From Cryptomeria japonica (taxonomy: Eukaryota > Streptophyta > Pinopsida > Cupressales > Cupressaceae), in contig NC_081413.1 in assembly GCF_030272615.1 (NCBI RefSeq), positions 561,226,445 to 561,290,444 of the forward strand: a DNA stretch of 64,000 nucleotides, read 5' to 3'. The notes beneath the pieces are model-generated. The model was not told the origin of the DNA. It saw only the letters and a list, made by a program, of their open reading frames with translations, and did no database searches. Below, one piece after another: positions 57,085 through 64,000 of the stretch; the first letter of the stretch is position 1, and each line of letters starts with the position of its first letter. A program made the position numbers and the translations under genes.

Positions 57085-58522
57085 AATACAATGAGATTTT
57101 GATCACTTGGTAGCCACACAGATAACCCAAATTTTGGATAGCCAAGGGGATAAAAAACAAAAGGAAAATTTATGGGCATTTTTCAAAACTTTTCAAGAGG
57201 AAATAAAAAATAGTGCTAGAATTCCTAAATCTAAAGTAGAGAAATATAAAGATACTATATGTTTTATGGTAAATAAGGATGAGTGTATGATTTAGGAATT
57301 TTATATTAGAATAGTTTATACTATGCCAATGGTTTATGAGGTGAACAAGGCCACACTGGATGCATATTCTCAACACCTATTGCAAGCGCGAGTTGATAAA
57401 AAGGAATACAAATTTACCATAGCTTAGGAGAAAGGGCTAGAGGTTCACCAAGAATAGGTTGCCCCGTTAGATAATGTATAGAATATTCAGGTCAATAATG
57501 ATAAGAAAAAGGATACAAATAATAAGGTTTCTAAGGATGCATATGATTAGAATTAGGCACCAAGTAGCGAAGCCACTGATGCATAGGAAATAAAGGATTT
57601 AGTGGATACATCTCCGACAGACAAAGGAAAATAAACTATGATAGAGCTTTCTTTCAGCATGGCGATTGACACTTCATCCATAGCCAAAAGAAATTTATCA
57701 CAACTTTCTATCAGTTTTGACAAGCCTTATCATAAGATGTCTCTAGTAGAGAATATTTTTGTGGCAACTACACTCCAGGCCCAAGCAACTCAGGAGTTGG
57801 CCAAGGAGGAACAAAAAGACAAAGATTTGATCAAGAACACTTTTGAGGTTTTGAACAGGTTGGTACCTAATTTTTAGGTACAGAAGAGCACAAGCTCATC
57901 TGGTAAATTGAAGGAGATTGTTGATTTTATTCCTAAGCATTATGATTCTTTTCTCAAGATTTCAATAACTAAGGCTAAAGAAAAATTTGTTCAAGCCCAA
58001 AAACAAAGATTTTTGCAAATGATAGCATCATAGAAAGGTAAACTACAAATTCACTTGCAATCCATTGATGTAGAATTGGCCAAGGGAGGAAAATTTTACA
58101 AGACTTGTCTAGATTTTGCAAAGATTACAACCACCTTAGACAAGCAAATCTTAGACTGTAGAAATAATTTGATTCAGATTTCCAATTCTTATAACTCATT
58201 AGTAAATCTAACTAGTTCTTTGGATGGTCCAATTTTGGCTATTATGGATCAAATTTTGAAATTAGAAAAGGAAAGGGACAATGTAATAAAGAGAGCAACT
58301 GAACTTTGAAATTTCATAGGTCCCTAGCTAGATAACTTATTATTTCATAAGATTGAATGTATATCTAATATGGAGAAGGAGGATCCCATAGAATCAAAGG
58401 CAATTGAGTATTATGCCAGTCTCTTGAATGGATTCACCTCCATTCCTTACTCTCTCAAGCCAGTTTGGGACACTTACATTTTATTTTTAAAGACTATGTA
58501 TGTTGATATTTCAAAGCTTGTA
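57085..58522 (+). pseudogene. Extra ORF of element D, 3' half
   Basis: Continues in frame from the 5' half once element E is removed. Text includes HLVATQITQILDSQG, LWAFFKTFQEEIKN, ISFDKPYHKMSLVENIFVAT and a long helical segment, LAKGGKFYKTCLDFAKITTT followed by ILAIMDQILKLEKERDNVIK, likely a coiled coil. About ten in-frame stops, mostly TAG. It ends DISKLV-stop at 58522. From about 57705 onward this sequence is copied in the inverted repeat at 61090-63594. Confidence 0.6.
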
Positions 58523-58584
58523 TAGAACCGACATGTATATTTTTGTACAAAATTCTTTGTGGGCACCCCTTTGTCATTGATGTC

Positions 58585-58746
58585 AAAGGGGGAGGAATAC
58601 AGTGAAAAATGTATATATAACTTATAGGGAATATATCCGATGTATATAGCAGGTGTGTACAACTCAGGGGGAGTAGATTTAGAGGCAGATTCAGAGATGG
58701 TATCATTTTTCACATGACTGTTGCCATCAATGCCAAAGGGGGAGAT
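58585..58746 (+). other. Two purine tracts before the 3' LTR of element D
   Basis: AAAGGGGGAGGA at 58585-58596 and CAAAGGGGGAGAT at 58734-58746. Both follow an ATTGATG/ATCAATG context, so a ~20-nt segment is duplicated 150 bp apart. The second directly precedes the LTR and is the functional-type polypurine tract. The first is an internal duplicate. Confidence 0.8.
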
Positions 58747-58950
58747 TGTTGGCACTTAACACTCATCTGATGAGACAAATGGTATTTAGGGTTGTCATTG
58801 AAGGAAACTCATCTTTAGGTGAAAATATTTCTATTGGAATTAATTGATTTATCAAATTTCTTTGTTTGGATCAATCGGTATTCAATACACACAATCGGTA
58901 TATACACTTTTCTTTACAACCAATTAAGTCTTTATCTCAGTAACATGTAT
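58747..58950 (+). repeat. Truncated 3' LTR of element D
   Basis: TGTTGGCACTTAACACTC through ACACACAATCGGTATATACAC to GTAACATGTAT follows the 5' LTR at 33815-34030 at about 70-75% identity by eye, then similarity stops. The rest of the LTR is replaced by unrelated sequence that carries a minus-strand primer-site motif. Confidence 0.75.
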
Positions 58951-59283
58951 ATACTTCTCTCTCCAAATGGGGCCTCTTGAGGTGGCACTTGGTTCATGTT
59001 TGGTTTAAAAGAAAATTGGGGTTATGATGTACTCTTCTTCATAGTAAGTCTTTTTGGCCTCTCCTTCCTAAGTCATCCAACCATTGTTTTAGTGTCTAAA
59101 GATAAATTGCAATAGGTGTATTCAAATTTAGTTTTGTTTCTCCAATCTAGATTTAGTTGCAAAAGTCAGACCTTTTTCCTAGGTGTACAACAGATCCACA
59201 TCCTGTAACCCCAAAATTTAATATGTCTCAATTTTCTATAATAGATTTCAAGTGGCAAGCTCTTAGGTCTAGTGTTAACTTGA

Positions 59284-59294
59284 CTCTGATACCA
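59284..59294 (-). other. Orphan primer-site motif of a second, minus-strand copia-type fragment (mirror at 62007-62017)
   Basis: Plus strand CTCTGATACCA, so TGGTATCAGAG on the minus strand, as in initiator-Met primer sites. It suggests that 59298 onward is the end of a minus-strand LTR and 59283-58951 its leader, joined to the truncated D LTR. No second LTR is available to confirm this. The copy at 62007-62017 is in the right arm. Confidence 0.5.
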
Positions 59295-60210
59295 TATCTA
59301 ACAATAACTCTGTACTAACAATAAAAGTAAATATTTTATTACTTTTAAAAACCAAGAGAAGCTAACTCAATTTCTATTTCTTTTGAACAAGAAAATATCC
59401 AAATATCACTATTATTCATTTAAATCATTTTGAAATAACTAGAAAGTCAACATGATTGTAAAAGAGTCTATTTTGATATTTACTTCTTGCCTATCCAAAA
59501 ATGCTAACCATAAGTAAGAATGACAAAGAAGTGGTTAGAGTCTAGAAAATTCTACTTGACATTATTGAATCTCACTTATTGATATATTTTGCATGAGAGG
59601 GAGAATTATTAGGGTGCTTTCCATGCAAGCATAGACCTAGTTGTCCTTTGTACACCTCCCCTTCTAAGAGTAACCCTACCCTTTCCATGGATAAAAACAC
59701 AAGGCTAGGTCTAGTTTCCGTCTGAGCTTAGGATTTAGATACCCACACAACTCTAGTAATCCATGTGCACTATTCCCCCCTACTAACTTGTATGACCCAT
59801 TGTCTAGGTTATATGTATCTAGTCTTGGTGAACTGACTAGTACAACAAGAACTTTTCACAACCTTGGCCAAAGGTTTTGATTAAGCTTACTAAGCACATA
59901 ATACATGCAATCATCTTTCCACCCATCCCTAAATGAGTTTTGAATCGCTAACACTTGTTTTAATTTGACCCATTTATTCTATGTTTGACAAGTGGCATAA
60001 GGAAATGCACTCTCTGCACACCATCCTTGTCAACTAGTAAAAATCATATAGTGATTTGGATAGATAGAGAAATCATAAGAGATATAGGTATGTTCAAATT
60101 CATCTTTATTACTTTGGTTTGTGAAAATGGTTAGGTCTAATTTAGTTACATTACCTAGTTTGTTCACATTCACCAAAGTGTCGGTTAATTTTGACTTGAC
60201 TTTTTTACCA

Positions 60211-61089
60211 ACATGAATCATTCCTCATCATTCACATTCACCAAATTGTGAAAAAGTTATAATGTGATTTGGGGAATCTCACTCCTCTAATGTCCTTCAC
60301 AATAGATGGAACCAACATGAATCATTCCTCATCACATGATCTAGCACACTTGAAGGTGCCACCTTAAAAGTCATATAAGTAGAACCCTATTGGTCTTCTA
60401 GAAAAAAAATTATTGTTTTTTTCCTCATCTTCAACTATTGCATGGTTCCATCACCATCAAAGTCTTCGTCAAAGTCCTTTTCGGAATCTCCATTGTAGTC
60501 TTCATTTTTTCCATATGTCTTTGGTCCTCCCAAGAATTATGTAAACCTTAATAAAGATTTCTAATCCTATTGTTCACAATATCTTTTATTTTAATTTTTA
60601 AAATGCTTCCATAATACATGTAATTAGTATATTTATCTAGCTCCTTAATCATATATTACATATCATTATTATTTATCAATCTAAATGTAATCTCTCCTAT
60701 ATTTATCCCCTGTTCACAAAGTAGAAAACTATATGTAAGAACTTGTGTATCATCTTGAATGAGAAAAAAAGATAATTACAATAAAGTAAAGAATAAATAA
60801 TTAGAAAAAAGAAAGATTTTTTCGTAACGAAGAATTTAAAAAATAAATAAATTATGATGTACAATTTTTTTCTTTTTGGATAGAAAACATAATCTCTACA
60901 TTGAGATAAAATTAGAAAGATACTAAAAAGAATTAAGAGAAAAAATGAAAAAAAAACTTGAAAGTGATATGACTTTCACATAGAGGACCGTAGAAATGTA
61001 AATAGATAGGATCTTCATAGGAAGAACACTTGGAGGAAGTTGAACAAAAATTGGATGATATTTTGTACACCTCTTCTATTTAGGTTCCA
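60211..61089. other. Spacer of the inverted repeat
   Basis: About 880 bp of AT-rich sequence between the arms; no ORF, terminal repeats or recognisable element. Poly-A/T runs near 60760-60960. Confidence 0.75.
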
Positions 61090-63594
61090 TGGTAAAAAAT
61101 TCAAGTCAAAATTAACTGACGCTTTGGTGAATGTGAACAAACTAGGTAATGTAACTATATTAGACCTCACCATTTTCACAAACCAAAGTAATAAAGATGA
61201 ATTTGAACATACCTATATCTCTTATGATTGCTCTATCTATCCAAATCACTATATGATTTTTACTAGTTGACAAGGATGGTGTGCAGAGAGTACATTTCCT
61301 TATGCCACTTGTCAAACATAGAATAAACGGGTCAAATGAAAACAAGTGTTAGCGATTCGAAACTCATTTAGGGATGGGTGGAAAGATGATTGCATGTATT
61401 ATGTGCTTAGTAAGCTTAATCAAAACCTTTGGCCAAGGTTGTGAAAAGTTCTTGTTGTACTAGTCAGTTCACCAAGACTAGATACATATAACCTAGACAA
61501 TGGGTCATACAAGTTAGTAGGGGGGAATAGTGCACATGGATTACTAGAGTTGTGTGGGTATCTAAATACTAAGCTCAGACGGAAACTAGACCTAGCCTTG
61601 TGTTTTCATCCATGCAAAGGGTAGGATTACTCTTAGAAGGGGAGGTGTACAACAGACAACTAGGTCTATGCTTGCATGGAAAGCACCCTAATAATTCTCC
61701 CTCTCATGCAAAATATATCAATAAGTGAGATTCAATAATGTCAAGTAGAATTTTCTGGACTCTAACCACTTCTTTGTCATTCTTACTTATGGTTAGCATT
61801 TCTTGATAGGCAAGAAGTAAATATCAAAATAGACTCTTTTACAATCATGTTTACTTTCTAGTTATTTCAAAATGATTTAAACGAATAATAATGATATTTG
61901 GATATTTTCTTGTTCAAAAGAAATAGAAATTGAGTTAGCTTCTCTTGGTTTTTAAAAGTAATAAAATCATTTACTTTTATTGTTAGTAAAGAGTTATTGT
62001 TAGATATGGTATCAGAGTCAAGTTAACACTAGACCTAAGAGTTTGCCACTTGAAATCTATTATAGAAAATTGAGACATATTGAATTTTGGGGTTACAGGA
62101 TGTGGATCTGTTGTACACCTAGGAAAAAGGTCTGACTTTTGCAACTAAATCTAGATTGGAGAAACAAAACTAAATTTGAATACACCTATTGCAATTTATC
62201 TTTAGACACTAAAACAATGGTTGGATGACTTAGGAAGGAGAGACCAAAAATACTTACTATGAAGAAGAGTACATCATAACCCCAATTTTCTTTTAAATCA
62301 AACATGAACCAAGTGCCACCTCAAAAGGCCCCATTTGGAGAGAGAAGTATATACATGTTACTGAGATAAAGACTTAATTGGTTGTAAAGAAAAGTGTATA
62401 TACCGATTGTGTGTATTGAATACCGATTGATCCAAACAAAGAAATTTGATAAATCAATTAATTCCAATAGAAATATTTGCACCTAAAGATGAGTTTCCTT
62501 CAATGACAACCCTAAATACCATTTGTCTCATCAGATGAGTGTTAAGTGCCAACAATCTCCCCCTTTGGCATTGATGGCAACACTCATGTGAAAAATGATA
62601 CCATCTCTGAATCTACCTCTAAATCTGCTCCCCCTGAGTTGTACACACCTGCTATATACATCGGATATATTCCGTGTAAGTTATATATATGTTTTTCACT
62701 GTATTCCTCCCCATTTGACATCAATGACAAAGGGGTGCCCACAAAGAATTTTGTACAGAAATATACATGTCGGTTCTATACAAGCTTTGAAATATCAACA
62801 TACATAGTCTTAAAAAATAAAACGTAAGTGTCCCAAACTGGCTTGAGAGAGTAAGGAATGGAGGTGAATCCATTCGAGAGACTAGCATAATACTCAATTG
62901 CCTTTGATTCTACGGGATCCTCCTTCTCCATATTAGATATACATTCAATCTTATGAAATAATAAGTTATCTAGCTAGGGACCTATGAAATTTCAAAGTTC
63001 AGTTGCTCTCTTTATTACATTGTCCCTTTCCTTTTCTAATTTCAAAATTTGATCCATAATAGCCAAAATTGGACCATCCAAAGAATTGGTTAGATTTACT
63101 AATGAGTTATAAGAATTGGAAATCTGAATCAAATTATTTCTATAGTCTAAGATTTGCTTGTCTAAGGTGGTTGTAATCTTTGCAAAATCTAGACAAGTCT
63201 TGTAAAATTTTCCTCCCTTGGCCAGTTCTACATCAATGGATTGCAAGTGAATTTGTAGTTTACCTTTCTATGATGCTATCATTTGCAAAAATCTTTGTTT
63301 TTGGGCTTCAACAAATTTGTCTTTAGCCTTAGTTATTGAAATCTTGAGAAAAGAATCATAATGCTTAGGAATAAAATCAACAATCTCCTTCAATTTACCA
63401 GATTAGCTTGTGCTCTTCTGTACCTAAAAATTAGGTACCAACCTGTTCAAAACCTCAAAAGTGTTCTTGATCAACTCTTTGTCTTTTTCTTCCTCCTTGG
63501 CCAACTCCTGAGTTGCTTGGGCCTGGAGTGTAGTTGCCACCAAAATATTCTCTACTAGAGACATCTTATGATAAGGCTTGTCAAAATTGATAGA
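61090..63594 (-). repeat. Right arm of the 2.5-kb inverted repeat
   Basis: Reverse complement of 57705-60210, starting TGGTAAAAAATTCAAG and ending CAAAATTGATAGAGA. Includes an inverted copy of D's extra ORF end (63246-62992), the CTCCCCCTTTGG purine-tract complement (about 62563-62575) and the LTR fragment. The ORF at 63424-63708 that crosses the outer breakpoint is chimeric. Confidence 0.92.
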
Positions 63595-64000
63595 GAATGA
63601 CCTTGAAGAGAATTTAAAAGAGGAAATGGAAGAAGAGGAAGAAGCAGATGAGATCAATGAGATTGAGGAGGACTCAAACACCCCGAAACAAATCCCTAAG
63701 GTTCCCAATGTGTCTGGTGATGACGAGATGGTCCCCTATTCCCAAGACTCCCCTATTAAGACTTATAACAACAATAATTTGTATTATAATTTATAGGAGC
63801 TCAAGGAGAGAGTTTCTACTCTTAAGACAAAGAACGAGGAATAGAATCTGAAGATCAAAAATCTGTGTGATGCCTTAAGCTCCCTTTGCTGCGTTACGAA
63901 TGGGGTTATGAAGAATGTTATTTTGGGCATGGTTTCCGGTCAGGGAAGGATTAAAAAGAATAAGAAGAAGTTGGCGAAGCAGGGTCATATGGAGCAAGCT
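63595..64000 (+). pseudogene. Acidic/coiled-coil ORF fragment at the window end
   Basis: Beyond the right arm a plus-strand frame reads MEEEEEADEINEIEEDSN, PNVSGDDEMVPYSQDSP, a stop near 63796, then LKERVSTLKTKNEE, a second stop and a Lys-rich helical stretch to the edge. It has the look of a retroelement extra ORF but I do not recognise it. It continues beyond the window. Confidence 0.4.

Larger units (their letters stand above)
33815..58950 (+). mobile_element. Copia-like element D without visible pol, split by element E
   Basis: Plus strand: 5' LTR 33815-34775, primer site 34778-34789, coiled-coil gag with three zinc knuckles (about 34850-35800), and a long extra ORF (36333-37118 continuing at 57090-58522). 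Then come the purine tract at 58734-58746 and the first ~204 bp of the 3' LTR (58747-58950). No reverse transcriptase, integrase or protease motif is seen in the roughly 4 kb of its own internal sequence. The two LTR parts are only about 70-75% alike by eye, so the copy is old, or its ends come from related subfamilies. Confidence 0.75.
57705..60210 (+). repeat. Left arm of a 2.5-kb inverted repeat
   Basis: From within the extra ORF of element D, through the D purine tracts and truncated LTR, to a TTTTTTACCA at 60201-60210, this sequence reappears inverted at 61090-63594. Identity is about 97% by eye over the parts compared. The outer breakpoint is just after the FDKPYHKMSLVEN-coding part. 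Confidence 0.92.

Noticed and set aside
57705-63594. Inverted repeat as the terminal repeats of a DNA transposon
   Set aside because: The arms start and end inside retroelement fragments, the spacer holds no transposase, and no target duplication is seen at the outer ends.
63424-63708. 94-codon minus-strand ORF with a Ser-rich start
   Set aside because: It crosses the outer breakpoint of the inverted repeat; the first third is antisense to the acidic ORF and the rest is a copy of D's extra ORF.

Overview
The window is about 64 kb of repeat-dominated nuclear DNA from a land plant. Supporting signs are Ty1/copia and Ty3/gypsy Tat-lineage retrotransposons with plant-type primer sites, a plant F-box gene remnant, a plant mobile domain (PMD) ORF, and long AT-rich spacers. 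The size and decay of the elements would suit a large gymnosperm-like genome, but the species cannot be told from the sequence. No intact cellular gene is present, and I found no rRNA gene, canonical tRNA gene or CRISPR array.

Layout. 1-8991 (-): Ty3/Tat element A, running off the left edge, with a 2.2-kb leader. 10.3-16.3 kb (-): an F-box pseudogene split by copia element C (11015-15738; GGACC target-site duplication, TSD). 16.4-19.4 kb: AT-rich tandem array with a SINE-like insert. 21043-22306 (-): a short LINE-like insertion with a 15-bp TSD. 24.3-33.8 kb (-): an unrecognised retroelement-type ORF split by copia element B (25706-33416; CTTCA TSD). 33.8-58.95 kb (+): copia-like element D (SIRE-like gag, no visible pol, a long extra ORF). 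D is split by Ty3/Tat element E (37119-57084), which has three LTRs, a gag-pol frame, an antisense PMD ORF and unusual octamer arrays. 57.7-63.6 kb: a large inverted repeat with 2.5-kb arms that copies the end of D.

The nesting can be read directly. C interrupts the F-box gene, B interrupts the minus-strand ORF and E interrupts D. In each case, removing the insertion plus one TSD copy puts the host reading frame back in register. A, B and E each keep one gag-pol frame with no frameshift; they are broken only by stop codons, mostly of the C-to-T or G-to-A kind expected from cytosine methylation.

The most unusual signal is in E. An octamer TAGYRCAT (ancestral form probably TAGCGCAT) recurs about every 21 nt in two clusters upstream of gag. 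Its reverse complement recurs every 18-21 nt near the 3' end, just upstream of the antisense PMD ORF when that ORF is read in its own direction. So both divergent coding units have the same octamer array, in the same sense, in their 5' leaders. Element A has an analogous leader array with a different CpG-containing octamer (CAGACGCG) at 19-21 nt spacing.
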